The notes: generated from the sequence alone by a model not told the origin. Positions 34,546-47,520 are shown, counted from the stretch's first letter. The stretch is DNA of 64,000 nucleotides from Orbilia blumenaviensis (GCA_036872755.1 JAVHNS010000016.1:1116001-1180000); one strand, 5' to 3'. A program made the numbers and translations.

Positions 34546-36475
34546 AAATTTTACGAAACCACCAATTACATATAATCATATAATAAAAAAAAAAATATAA
34601 AAATTTGTAAATTGTTAAAATCCACTAATATAAAAATATAATTTATTTAATTTAAACTTTTTAATAATATATGGAGAGGAATATTCAGAGTTAAAGAATT
34701 GCTTTCCCTTTACATAAAATAGGATTTTAACCAAAATAATTGAAAGTATTTTGCTATTATTACTACTTTTTACTATGGACACTACTACTACTACTACTTT
34801 TTTCATCAAATAACAGAAAAATATGGTTTAGTAAAGCATTTATACAATAAAGACTATATATGATATAAAAAAAAAACTATAGGCAGGTTTTTAGACTGGG
34901 GGAAAAGAGGAAAAAACCAATAAATGATAATGATAATAATTGAAAAATTAGGTAATAATTAATAAAGTAAAAAAAAATAAAAAATAGCTTAGCTGGACAA
35001 AAGAATTTATGCAAACTATAATAAATTTTTTTTTTAATATACTAATTAACTTTATAAATATATTACTTTATATTTACTCTTGCAAAATACTTGAAATCTC
35101 AATATTAAATTATATAAATTTTAATAATTTTAATAATATATTTTTTATTATAATTAATTAAATTATATTATTAAAATTAAAAATAATATTATAATTTATA
35201 ATATTTTCAACCTTTTAATTATTATAAAATTAATAAAATATAATTAATATTTTTAAAATAATTAATATTAAAATTCTAAAAATCACATCTTTTCAATAAT
35301 ATTATTTTTATAATTTTATATTAAAATTTAAGTAGATTATATTAATTTAAATATATTATATTTATATAATTATTTAGTATAATAATTAAAATATATTTAA
35401 AATATAAGTTAATAAAATAATATATTTATTAATTTAATTTATTTAAAATATTTTTAAATAATTTATTTAAAAAATTTTATATATATAATTTATTTTTAAT
35501 TTTATTTTTCTATAAAAACATATTTATTTTAAATATTTTTAATTATCTCACTTTTTCAACAGTTATAATAAAAAATATTCTATTTTCTATCAAGGCCATA
35601 TTCCTATTAAACATTACAAGCTATTAAGCAAGCTATAAACTTTCAATGGCAAAACAATATTATTTTAATAATAACTAATAAAAAAATATACTTAATTTTT
35701 TGACATTTTTTAACCAAATCAGACCTGGTTTGGATAACTACAAAATAAATAAGAGTCTTTTAGGTAAAGATAAAATAATTATGTTCTTACCTTAAAATCT
35801 ATGTATAAATATTCTCCTTTTAACTCCAAAAAAATGGATTATACTAACACTATTGCCTTTGTTTGTAAGTCATTTTTCACTTTTTTTATATATTGATTAT
35901 TTAATTTTTTATAATTTTGATATGTATGTGTTATGTGGTGTATTTTTTTTTTCAATTTTTTGATTGTTTTATTTATTTTATAAATTTAATTTTATTATAT
36001 TATAAAATTAAATTCTATAAACTATATAAATTTCTATATTTTTTTATATATATAATTATATATTATAACTTATTATATTATATTAATATTAAATAAATAA
36101 ACATTAATCTATTTATTAAATTTTTGTAGTAAATATTTTAATGGTAATTTTATGAATTATTATTTTATGCTTAATAAAATAATATATTTTTATTTTTATT
36201 ATTTGGATAATTAAAATTTTTTCTAAACAAATTTAAAAATTATTTTGATGGTCTTAAATAATAGTAAATAAATTAATAATAAATAGGTTTTTATAAGTTA
36301 AATAAAATTTTTTAATAAATATATTATATTTAAGTAAATAAATATAAATTATAAATTTTAATATTATATTATATAAATTTTTATATTTAATTAAATATTA
36401 AATAAAAAAAATAAATTATATATCAATAATTTATTAAAGTTTAAAAATATAAAATAGGAATTTAAATATTGGGAA
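34546..36475. other. AT-rich tract, nothing recognisable
   Basis: Contains a short TACTACTAC run at 34782-34798 and a slightly less AT-rich window at 35540-35880. There an ATG at 35833 is followed by 36 nt and GTAAGT, which could mimic an exon start, but no downstream exon is visible. No gene called. Confidence 0.4.
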
Positions 36476-36512
36476 GTGTATAATTCAGATTATAATACTT
36501 TCAACTCTTTTC

Positions 36513-36814
36513 CAAAAAAAGAGGAGGAGAAAGAGGAGGAAGAGAAGAAAGTGAAAAAGAAGGAAGAGGAAGAAATGAAGAAGGAGAAAAAAAAAAAAAA
36601 AATAAAGAAGAAGAAAGAGGGAAATAATAATATTACTATTATTATTATTATTATTATTATTACTATTATTACTACTGTTTTTGAAATTCTTTCTACAATA
36701 AATTTTAATAAAACTAAATCTGATAAATTTAAAAAGGAGGGGAGCGATGAGGACAAAAATAACAAAGATGATATATGATTTTAAAAATTATAATTTCTCC
36801 TTTCCCTTTTTTCC

Positions 36815-36860
<46 letters not shown>
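36513..36860. repeat. Purine tract, ATT microsatellite, pyrimidine tract
   Basis: 36513-36621 is nearly all A/G (GAGGAGGAGAAAGAGGAGG), 36622-36675 is (ATT)n, and 36788-36856 is C/T-only ending in about 29 T. The two opposite frames over it (100 and 91 aa) are low-complexity. Confidence 0.75.
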
Positions 36861-36863
<3 letters not shown>

Positions 36864-37400
36864 CTTATTTAAATAAATAAATAATAATTTATAAAAAATA
36901 AAATTAATTTTTTTTTTTTTTTTTTTAATTAAGCTAAAATATAAATATGGTTTTTATATATAATATATCTAAATATAAATATTTTATATATTAATATTAA
37001 TATATTAATATTAATATATTAATCTTTTTTATAAATAAATTAAAAATAAATTCTATATTTTATTTTTAATATAATATTATTTAATTTTATATTAATTATT
37101 TTCAATATATTTATATTTTAAATATAATATTATATTTTTATATATATTTTACTTAATATTTATTTATTATTATTTTATATATAAAATATTTAAAATAAAA
37201 TATTAAATAATTATAAAACTATATTATTTATTATTTTGTATATTTATTGAATTTATTTTAAAAAATAATATATATAATTTTATTATAATTATTATATTTA
37301 ATATTATTTATAATATTATAATAAATAAATTACTTATATAAATCATATTTTAAAACTCAATTTATAATATCATTAATCTTTAATACTTATTAATAGTATT
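36861..37400. other. AT-rich tract, nothing recognisable
   Basis: Includes a short TTAATA palindromic tandem run at 36990-37025. No gene. Confidence 0.5.
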
Positions 37401-38329
37401 ATTATTACCCAACACCTATATAGTTTATATTTGTTCATAATATATGAATATCATTATACTACAAGACCATATAGTCCTTTGTAAGAAAAAAGCATCAATA
37501 CATTTAGTCTGTCAAATCATTTTGTTGTTAAGATATTCACCCGTATCCACCAGTTGATAATTATATTATTATTTGGAACCATCTCCGTTTAATTTATTAA
37601 GACCCTTCAACCAAACTACCATTACATAAACCACTCCGTCAAGACTACATCCTGAAAGCGAGATCACCGTCCAATCAAAACCCACCACTTCTCCATCAAG
37701 CCTACATCAAGATACCTACCCAATTCATTGAAAACCTCAGAGTCTTTCAGAATCGAACACTCCATCAAGGCCACCGAGACACCCGTCCAGTTCATCGAGA
37801 CCCTTCAACCGTACCACCGCCTCACATACCAACCGTTTAAAACCATACGTCTCTCACCCGAAACCATAATACTTATACTTACGGCTAGCATAGTCTTTGA
37901 TCCCGACCTCCTGCTATTTACCATCATTACTATTATAATAACTTTCAATTCAAATAAGTGATATCCAACCAATTAACTAATTGGTTATGTAATCAATATT
38001 TTAATTATACTAATATTTAAGTAGAAGGCCACACTCTAAATGCCCCCAGCGTTCTACAACCTCCATTTTGAATAACGTTGGAATAATGGACTACAACCTC
38101 TTAAATAGGTACGACTTAGATTATATAATCACATACGATCATGTATCTGACTAACGAGTATAGACTAAACTGGATTCCTTTACATTCAACTCTTTCTCCT
38201 TCTATTTCTCCTTCTGTTTCTCTCTTTCTTTCGAATGTATTATGGAATCTTAACTAAGACCTAAGTACTTAAATTTAAAGACTCCTTAAACAGAAGACAG
38301 TGTACTCCACCAGTGAATAACATACAAGG
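37401..38329. other. C-rich, G-poor relic; possible copia-type LTR within
   Basis: Near-normal GC but strongly C over G on the plus strand (one-sided G-to-A loss). 37560-37870 has loosely repeated CCCTTCAACC and CCATCAAG motifs; the 77-aa frame at 37728-37961 lies here and matches no family I know. From about 38070 the sequence GTTGGAATAATGGACTAC, then CTCTTTCTCC/TTTCTCTCTTTC at 38185-38235, recalls fungal Ty1/copia LTRs, which often start TGTTGGAATA. The end of such an LTR is not clear. Confidence 0.35.
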
Positions 38330-39060
38330 ATTTCAATATTCAGTTCTCAAGCAACATATAAGAACATCGTTGTCTAATTTAACCTCCTCTTCAGCGACAT
38401 ACAAGAACATCATTGTCTACTTCTACGGTAACCTCCTCTTAGGCAACATACAAGAACGCTGTTATCTAATCTAGCCCCCTCTCAAACGACATACGAAAAC
38501 GTTATTATCTACTTACCTCTACAGTAGCCTCCTCTTAGGCGACATACGAGAACATCATTATCTACTTTAACCTCCTTAGACAACATACGAGAACATCATT
38601 GTTTAGTTTAATCTCCATCTACTTCAGTAGCCTTTTCTTAGGCCACATACAAGAACATTGTTATCTAGTTTAACCTCCTAGGACGTCGTTGTCTACTTTG
38701 GCCTCCTCTTCGGCGACATACAAGAACGTCATTATCTAATCTAGCCTCCTTAGGCGACATACAAGAACATCATTATCTAATTTAACCTCTTCGTAAAACG
38801 TCATTATCTAGTTTAACCTCCTCCTCCTAGAACGTCGTTATCTACTTTGACCTCCTCTTAAACAACATACAAAAACATTGTTGTCCAGTTTAATCTCCTT
38901 AAGCGACATACAAGAATATTATTGTTTAATTTAGCCTCCATCTACTTCAATAACCTTTTCTTAAGCAACATACAAGAACATCATTGTTTAATTTAGTTTT
39001 TTCTTAGAATATTGTTATTTATTAGTTTCCTCTTCGACGACATACCAAGACATCATAATC
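38330..39060. repeat. Complex ~45-bp minisatellite
   Basis: About 15 units containing GACATACAAGAACATCATT followed by RTCTAATTTARCCTCCTC. Unit length varies through internal deletions and an inserted ATCTACTTCARTAGCCTTTTC block (three times). Plus strand is C-rich and G-poor. On the minus strand units read as EEVKLDNDVLVCR, but stops interrupt every few units, so coding is unproven. Confidence 0.75.
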
Positions 39061-39129
39061 TAATTAAACTTTAGGTCCTATCTCTAAATACTCAAGTAGC
39101 GAAGCATGGAACCAGCACTATTTCAGAAA

Positions 39130-40450
39130 TCCAAACCCCATAAATAACAGTTAATATCCAGCCAACAATCTGCAAACAATTCCTATACTATTATCAAAAA
39201 AAATATCATGATATTATACTAAGCCAGACATCAACATATAAATACTAATCTATAAAAAATCTAATAAAAACGGATGATAATAAAAATCTACTATCAAAAT
39301 AAAACCTATATTAAAATTTAAACAACAATCTTCAGAATATTACAATAAAAAAAACAAACATCTGGAAAAAATGCTGTTATATCAGAGACATTTAAAATTA
39401 AAAAACAATAAATAAAATATCACAACAAAAAAAATAAACATTTAAAAAAAATACTATTATATCAAAAACATTTAAAACTAAAAAACAATAAATAAAATAT
39501 CACAACAAAAAAAACAAACATCTAAAAAAGATACTATCAAATTAAAAACATCCAAAACTAAAAAACAATTAAAAAAATATCACAAAAAAAAAAACAAAAG
39601 CCTAAAAAAAATATTACTAAATTAAAAACATTTAAAACTAAAAAACAATTAAAAAAATATTACAAAAAAAAAAACAAAAATTTAAAAAAAATATCATTAA
39701 ATTAAAAATATTTGGAATTAAAAGATAATCAAAAGAATATTACAAAAAAAAAAAACAAAAACCTGAAAAGGATATTATTAAATTAAAAACATTTAAAGTT
39801 AGAGAACAATTAAAAAAATATTATAAAAAAAAAAACAAAGACCTGAAAAAAATATCACTAAATTAAGGACATTTAAAATTAAAAAATAATCAAAAAAATA
39901 TTACAACAGAAAAAATAAAAACTTAAAAAAAATATTATTAAATCAAAAATATTTAAATTAAAAAACAATTAAAAAATTATCACAATAAAAAAAACAAACA
40001 TTTAAAAAAAATACTATTATATTAAAAACATTTAATAAAAAACAACAATCTTCAGAATATTATAACAAAAAAAACAAACATTTGGAAAAAATTTTATTAA
40101 AGCAAGGACATTTAAAACTAAAAAATAATTGATAGATTATCAATATACAAAAATATAAATTAATAGAAAATATGAAAAATGAAACAACATTAATATATCT
40201 TAAATAATCAAACAACAATAGATATTAGTAGACATAATAAAAGAACTGATTTTGTTCACAAAATTACATCTGGGCCAAAAGACTATCCATCAACTATACA
40301 AAAGACAAGCAATAACAAAAGAACTATCTATAAACAACATATAAATGATAGACATTAATTAAAATGTCAATAAATAGCAGACTATAAGCCAACTGTCTGC
40401 AGACTGTCTCTGGGGGGCCAACTATTGGGCAGATATATTGTTTTCCTCAA
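39130..40450. mobile_element. Possible TIR element carrying an 80-bp minisatellite
   Basis: Near the left end is ACAATCTGCAAACAATTCC (~39165). The complement of the right end (~40390-40430) has ACAGTCTGCAGACAGTTGG, i.e. the same motif after G-to-A loss on the left. True termini and a target duplication were not found. The interior is the tandem array listed next. Confidence 0.35.
39325..40130. repeat. ~80-bp minisatellite, about 10 units
   Basis: Units start near 39338, 39417, 39497, 39578, 39658, 39739, 39819, 39899, 39976 and 40058. Consensus parts are ATATCACAACAAAAAAAA, CAAACATYTRRAAAAAATA, YTATTAAATYAAAAACATT and AAAACTAAAAAACAAT. Almost all differences are C/T or G/A. Plus strand nearly lacks G. 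Confidence 0.85.
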
Positions 40451-40500
40451 TAGTATGTAGAGTTTTATAATTATTTTTAAAATAAAAATAAAATATTAAT

Positions 40501-40834
40501 GCCCAACTGCAGTATTGCAGGAGGGTTAAACCAGCGCAAGGCGCGATCCATACCCTACCAAAAAATATATTGTTTTTGGCGAACTTAAAGAAAAATTTTT
40601 TGAAATTTTCCCATACAAATTTGTATGGGGATTTTCCGGTCTTGGCACTCTTGTGGTCTCATCCTGTCAAAACTGGGTTTTTGTCTATAAACTGAGTTTC
40701 ATTTATAAACTGGGTTTTATCTTTAAAATTTAAACATCTTTTGGTTATGAGTGAATATGCGCTATTATTATTAGTGGATTCAGATATGATCTAGATGCTG
40801 CAGTCGGGTTTGAGTGCTGCGCAGCGGCCTCCTT
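40501..40834 (+). mobile_element. Helentron-like element, copy 4 (short form, 334 bp)
   Basis: 5' GCCCAACTGCAG (one mutation), AGGAGGGTT, CCAGCGCAAGG, the ATTGTTTTTGGCG box and an intact CCATACAAATTTGTATGG palindrome at 40611-40628. It ends CTGCAGTCGGG, TGCTGCGCAGC, GGCCTCC; the CTAG has been lost (CTTAA). The body differs from the long form: it has triplicated AAACTGGGTTT or AAACTGAGTTT and no ATTATATTA microsatellite. Confidence 0.85.
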
Positions 40835-43791
40835 AATAAAAACAAAGACAATATATATTTTATAATTTAAAATTATTTTAAAAAAATTACTAATTTTTTA
40901 TATAAAAAAAAAATTATTATTTTGATAATGTTTGGAAAGATTTTATTATTTATTATAATTTAAAATTTATTTCTATATAAATAATAATCTTAATTTTTAT
41001 ATCAGAATGATATTTTTATATTTATAAACAATAATAGTAAATTTATTTATTTAATTTTTAAAAAAAATAAGTGATAAAAATTTTATTAATAATAAAAAAT
41101 ACAACTAATATAAAAAAAATATCTTTATTAAAATTAAATAAATTAAAGTAAGCTTTTTTTGTGATTATATTTATAAATAAAAAAAAAGTAATTTTAAAGA
41201 AAATCGAAAGAAATAATAAAATAAAAAAAAAACAAAAATAAGGATTTTTTATAATCAAACAATAATAAAAAATAAAAAAATTTTTAATTTACAACTTTAA
41301 CTTAAAACAAACCTCAATAATAAAAGATTAAGAAAAAAAAATAAATAAATAAATAAATAAATAAAAAAACAATTTTATTTAAATTATGAAATAATTATAT
41401 ATTAAATAACATATTATTAGATTTTTTATAAATATTTTATATTTAAAAAATAAAAATTTAAAATTAAATATTTTTTTTTAATTTTATATAAATTTTTTAA
41501 AATTTAAAATTAAATATTGTATAAATAATATAATATAAAAATAAAATATATATTTTATAATATATTAATTTTAAAATTATTAATTTTAAAATGATTATAT
41601 AAATGATTTACAATATTAAAACCTTTTATTTAAGATTATATGTAATATTTAAAAAATTAAAATTAATTTTATTAAAAAACAATTATTATATAATAAAAAT
41701 TAAAAATATTGGATTTTATAAAATTATTAAAAAAATATGAATAAAAATATTAAATAATAAATATTATTAAATTGATTTTTATATAACTTAATTTTTAATA
41801 TAAATAAAAAAATTAAAATTAATTTATTAATAATAAAATTGATTTTAATTAAAATTTTATAAAATTTAATAAATAAAAAAATTTTAATTTTTATGGTATA
41901 AATAATTTAAATATTATAATTTTAATTAAATAAAAAGAGTTATAATTTAAACTAAAATCATAATTCAAATTAAAACAAATTTGATATATAATATATATTT
42001 TTTAATAAAAAACTAATAAAAAAAAATCAAAATTATTTAATAAAAAACTAATATTAATTTTGATAAATTATAAAAAATTTATATTTTTTTAAAATGATAA
42101 ATAAAAAATGTTAATTTAAATAAAAATACTACTAAATAATTTTTTATAATAATAAATAATATAATTAAAATAATATTTATTAAATTGTTAAAAAGTCAAA
42201 TTATATTTAAAAATTTTTTAATATCATTCTTAATTACAATAAAAAATAAATTAAAATTAAAGAATAAAATTTGTTTTATATAAAATATTAAAATTGATTT
42301 TTTTAAATATATAAAAAATATATAAATAATAAAAAATAAAAATAAGAATATTAATTATATATATATATAAATAAAATAATATAATCAAGAAAAATATATT
42401 AAATTTCATAAAAATTAGTAAACTATATATTAATAAAATTAAATTTATTTAAATAATTTTAAACACAAACTATAAAAATAATAATATTCGTTAATAATTG
42501 TTTTAAAATAAACTAAAAAATTAAAACTGATTTTGAAGGTAAATCTATTAAATAAAAAATATTAGTATATAAATTATTTTATAAAAAAAGTTTAAATTTA
42601 ATAAAATTTAAATTATTTAAAGATTTAATTTATATTTTAATTTTAAAAAAAGTTAAATTATAAAAAAAAAAAAATTTCTTAATATATAAAATTTAAAAAA
42701 AAAAGAATTTATATATATAAATTTCAAAAAATAATATAAAATTTAAAATATAATTAAAAAAATATTAATTATAATTAAAAATATAATAATTATAATTAAA
42801 AATATAATAATAATAAAGACTATATTTTTTATTAAAAATAAGTTTAATTACACTCAATTCTTTCTAAAAAAAACATAAATAAAATTATTTAAAAAGATTA
42901 ATTAATTATAAACAGTTAAAAATTAATTTTAAAAAATAATTTAAAATAAATAATTAAAAAATAAATATTTAAAATAATAATTATTAATTAATTTAAATAA
43001 TTAAATTTAATATTATTAAAATTTCTTTTAATTTAAAAAAGAAAAAAATTTAATTTAATAAAAAAAAGAAATATAATATTAAAAAAATTTAAATGAAATA
43101 AAAATTTTATAATTGTTATTGAGTTTAAACTTCGATAAATTAAAAAGAATATTAAGAAAAGGGAAAAGATATATATAAATATTAATTTAAATAATTAAAT
43201 TATTTAAATTTAGGTGATTTCTTATTAAATAAAAATAATTTATATATAATGATAGAAATAATTAAACATAATAATAATTTATATTAAAAAGACATAATAA
43301 AATAAAAATTTAATATTTAAGAACTAAACAATATTTAATTTAAAATTAACTTAATTTTAAATAATAAAAAAGTATTAAAATACAAATAACTATTTATAAT
43401 CAAAATAAATTTCAAAAAAAAAAATATTTATAAAAAAAATCAATTATCAAAAAATATAAATAATATTTTGGTTTAAATTATATAAAAACTTATATTTTAT
43501 ACTAAATTTTAAAATATTAAAAAGTTTTTTAATTTTAATAATTATATTCAACTAAAATATATATTAAATAAATATTAAAATAGTAAGTATTTTTAAATAT
43601 AATTTTAATTAAAATTAAAAAAAATATACATAAAATTTCTTGAAAAATATAAATAAAAAAATAAATATTTATATATAAATAATAATATTATTATATATAT
43701 AAATAATTTTTTTATCTTTTTTAAATTATTTATTTTAATTTAAATTATAAAATAAGTTTTGGTAAAAAATATAAAATAAAGGATTTAAATA
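40835..43791. other. Saturated AT-rich tract, nothing recognisable
   Basis: Nearly 3 kb of almost pure A+T. (AAAT)n near 41338-41365. The 66-aa minus-strand frame at 41058-41258 is F/I/N/K-rich chance sequence. No family match made. Confidence 0.5.
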
Positions 43792-44116
43792 TGTAAGGGA
43801 GATACGTAACAGGCTTATAGCCGGGTTTGTCCGTACTGCTTTATAAATAGAATATACGATGTGTTGCTATTTACACACACAATCAATTATTAATCATATA
43901 AACATAAATTTATATATATATTAATATATATATATATATACATATAATATTAAATTTATATTATTATATATTACTAATATTATTTCTAAATTATTGAAAG
44001 AATTTTTATAATATATATTATTATATGTTTTAAATTTTATTATAAATATTAGTTTAAAACATATTTAATTTTTAAAATTTATTTTTATTTAAAAAATTCA
44101 TTTGTATGTATAAATA

Positions 44117-44446
44117 CTAGGAGGCCGCTGCGCAGCACTCAAACCTGACTGCAAGATTTTGATCATATACGAAACTTGAAAGTGATAACAGTGTAAATTC
44201 TTTTATACTAAAATGAAGATATCACAAATGAAACTCAGTTTCGATGAGACCATAAGAGTGTTAAGACTCAAAAACAATAATATAATTTACCAAGATTTGA
44301 AAATTTCATACAAATTTGTATAGGAAAAATTTTAGAAAATTTTTTTAAGTCAGCCAAAAATAACATATTTTTTTGGGATTTCCTAGCATGGACAACGCCT
44401 CGCGCGCTGGTTCATCTTTAACCCTCCTGCATAAATGCAGTCAGGC
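44117..44446 (-). mobile_element. Helentron-like element, copy 5 (short form, 330 bp)
   Basis: On the plus strand it starts CTAGGAGGCCGCTGCGCAGC and ends with the complement of GCCTGACTGCATTTATGCAG. Inside LTR copy B. The heptamer ATAAATA lies on both sides (left at 44110-44116, right after 44446), while copy A has one copy at this site. Confidence 0.85.
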
Positions 44447-44727
44447 ATAAATATTTATTTCTTAAAATATAAGTTATTAATTAATAATAATAATTATTAT
44501 AATTAATACAAATAAATTACATTATTCCTATATTTTTAATCAAAATATAATTATATTTTATTAGATTTTATTATAAATATATTAATAAAACTTTTAACTA
44601 ATATTTTTATAATCTTATTTTTTAATTAAAACTTTTAATTTTATTAACTTAATATTTATAATTAAAGTTATAAATAATTATTTTTTAATTTTTATTTAAA
44701 AATATAAGATAATTAAAATTATAACTA

Positions 44728-45546
44728 CATCAGCAAAAAGATAGAGACCTCTGGAAGCCATTATATGGAACAGTAGAAGCCAGCAGGATTCTTAGAAGCT
44801 ATTTTATGGAATTCTAGAAGCACAGTGCTCTGTGCTTAACACTAACAAAGATTAAACACCACTAAATTAATATAGGAATTAATAAAATTACAAAATAATT
44901 GTGTGTATAATACCAAATAATTATAACATTAAACAAATACCCCTAAATATTACTTCAGCAAAATTCATGCCCCTTTTCACACAGCAAAGAAATCTGAATT
45001 CTAATCAAAATTTCTATAACTAATCCTACTTTTCTTTTTACCATTTTTTCAATTTTATCCACAAATCTATAAATTCTCTATTTACACATCTAAAAATTTA
45101 CTAACTTATAATTTTTTTCATAAAAACTACATCGAAATAATATCAAAACTAATAATTTTAAACATTCAAAAATTTATAACAACTACAAAACATCTATAAC
45201 AACTACAAAACACATCTATAATAATTATAAAACATATTAATTTTATATAAATTTACTATTATAACCACATTAATTATATAAATATTAATATTCTATATAT
45301 TTATAAATAAAAATCTAAAAACAACTTTAATTTTTAAAAAAATAATCTAATAATAATTAATCAACAATCAAATATCTTTAATTTTTATTAAAAATACTAA
45401 ATTATACTAAAACTATTATTAAACTACCCCTTTTTTGCATTAAATTCTCCTAATTTTTTAAACTTCTAAAAGCATTTCTAAGTTAAAAAGCTTCTGGGCT
45501 TATTGGTTTTAGAAGCCTGGGAAGCCAACACTTTTTTTTGCTGATG
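44728..45546 (+). mobile_element. CATCAGC-TIR element (copy 2), uninterrupted, 819 bp
   Basis: TIRs are CATCAGCAAAAAG and the complement of CTTTTTTTTGCTGATG, flanked by TA on both sides, inside LTR copy B. TA duplication suggests a Tc1/mariner-type mobiliser. No transposase frame. The ends carry GAAGCC and CTTCTAG motifs (GGAAGCC near both ends). Confidence 0.8.
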
Positions 45547-47520
45547 TATATATAATAATTTATATATAAAATTATTTATTTAATAATTTTTAAATTTAAA
45601 TTTATAAAAATAATATAAAATATTAAAATATATTTTAAATTTAATAATCATATTATTATAAATATATTAAAAATATATTTTCAATATTTTTTTATCAAAA
45701 TTAAAAATTCTAATATATATATAAATATATAAAAATATTTTAAAAATATTATAAATATATAAAAAAAATATTATAAATTCATAATCAAAGAATTTAAAAA
45801 TTCTACTTTTATAAATATAATATTTTATATTTTTTATATAATTTTAAATGTAATTAGTAAATTTTTATTTGATTATTTATTAATATTATATTTTTTAATA
45901 AAAAAACAAAATAAATTTTTAATAAGTTTAAAGTTTTACTACTTTATAATTTATTTATAAAGAAAAATATAAAAAATATTTAAAAAATACTACTAGTTAA
46001 AATAAAAAACTAATATTTAATATATTAAAAATATTAAATTTAGTAGTAATTATAGCATTTAAAATTGAAAAAAAAAAATATAAATATACTATAAATTTAA
46101 ATATATAATTAAACTTAAATTAAATAAATAAAAAAATTTATATTGATAATAATTAATAAATTTTAAATTTTAAAAATAAATTATATTTTATTTATAATAA
46201 AATTAATTATTTAAAAAAAAATATTAAATAAAATATATATATTTAAAATTTTAAAATTATAAAATTAAAATTAAAATTAATATTTGTTTTATTATATAAA
46301 AATTATATAATATATATATTTCCTATATAATAAATATTATAAATAAAATAATATTATTTATTATTTTATTTATATAATATTTAAATTTAAAAATAAATAA
46401 CTAATTTTGTAAAAATCTAATTTTATTTATTAAAAATATATAATTAAAAAATAATTTTATTATATTAGTTAAAAAATATAAATAAATTATAATTTCAATC
46501 TTTATTTTTATTTTAAATATATATAAAGCTTTTTATATATTTTAAATAATATTAAATTTTATTTGATTATAGAATTAATAAATAAAAATATAAATATATA
46601 ATTTAAATTTTATAAAGTTTTTATTAAAAAAAAATTATTTAATAATAAATTTTTTTTTAATTTTAATATAAGATTTTATATATTAAAAAATATTATTAAA
46701 TTTATAATAAAAAAATAAAATAATATTTTTTTTTTGAAATTTTAATTTTAATAGTAATAATAAGATTTTAAACTTTTTTGATTATTATTTTTATAATTAA
46801 AATAATAAATATATTATAATCGTATAAAGAGTTGAATTATGTAAATTAAAAAATAATATATAAAATTATAATTTGAGTTAAAATAATATTATTTAATAAA
46901 TAGAATAATTTAATTTATAAAATTTAAATTTTAAGAAAAAATATTATATATTAAATTATAAATTATATTTTTATATAAATGATATTTAGATTTTATAGAA
47001 TAAATTATATAAATAAATAAAATAAATATATTTTTTTATATAAAAAAATAAATATTAAATCTATTTTATATTATTTATTATATAAATAAAAAGAAATTTT
47101 AATTTTAATTCTAAAATTATAATTATATAAATAAATAATATAAAAAACTTTTTGTAAACAAAAATTTAAAAACTTTACTTTAAATAATATAAAATTATAA
47201 AATATATAATTAAAATTATATAAAAATTAATATTTATTATATTTATAAAGTTAGAATTATTTAAAGTTTTTTAATTTGCAATATTTTTTATAATTTATAC
47301 TATAAATAGTTAATCAATTATTTTAAAAATTACATTTTTATATAAACAATTTATTAATTTAAAATTAAAATACAACCACTTATATTTATTTAAATATTTT
47401 ATATATATTATTATATTTAAAAAATAAAGATAAAAATCTTTTAACTAGTATTATATATAAAAAAGTATTTTTTCAAATTATATAATAATTTTCAAGTAAT
47501 ATAAAGTTTAAAATTTATAA

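Larger units (their letters stand above)
43792..47520 (+). mobile_element. LTR retrotransposon (copy B), 5' part, interrupted twice
   Basis: 5' LTR at 43792-43968 (TGTAAGGGAGATACGTAACA, GCCGGGTTTGTCC, TATAAATAGAA). The interior follows copy A (about 21075-23680) in the same order, broken by the Helentron-like copy 5 (44117-44446) and the CATCAGC element (44728-45546). Alignment with copy A stops at about 47520, where Helentron-like copy 6 begins. Confidence 0.85.

Noticed and set aside
35833..35880. ATG followed by a GTAAGT splice donor as a gene start
   Set aside because: No downstream exon or continuing frame; a short match of this kind is expected by chance in T-rich DNA.
38330..39060. 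CRISPR-like array
   Set aside because: Units vary in length and internal order, there are no unique equal-length spacers between constant repeats, and the genome is eukaryotic.
44117..44446. Starship- or Crypton-type tyrosine-recombinase elements as an explanation for the CTAG elements
   Set aside because: Short direct repeats of variable length are compatible, but the asymmetric inverse ends plus 3' hairpin are better explained by Helitron2/Helentron. Kept only as an alternative in the findings.
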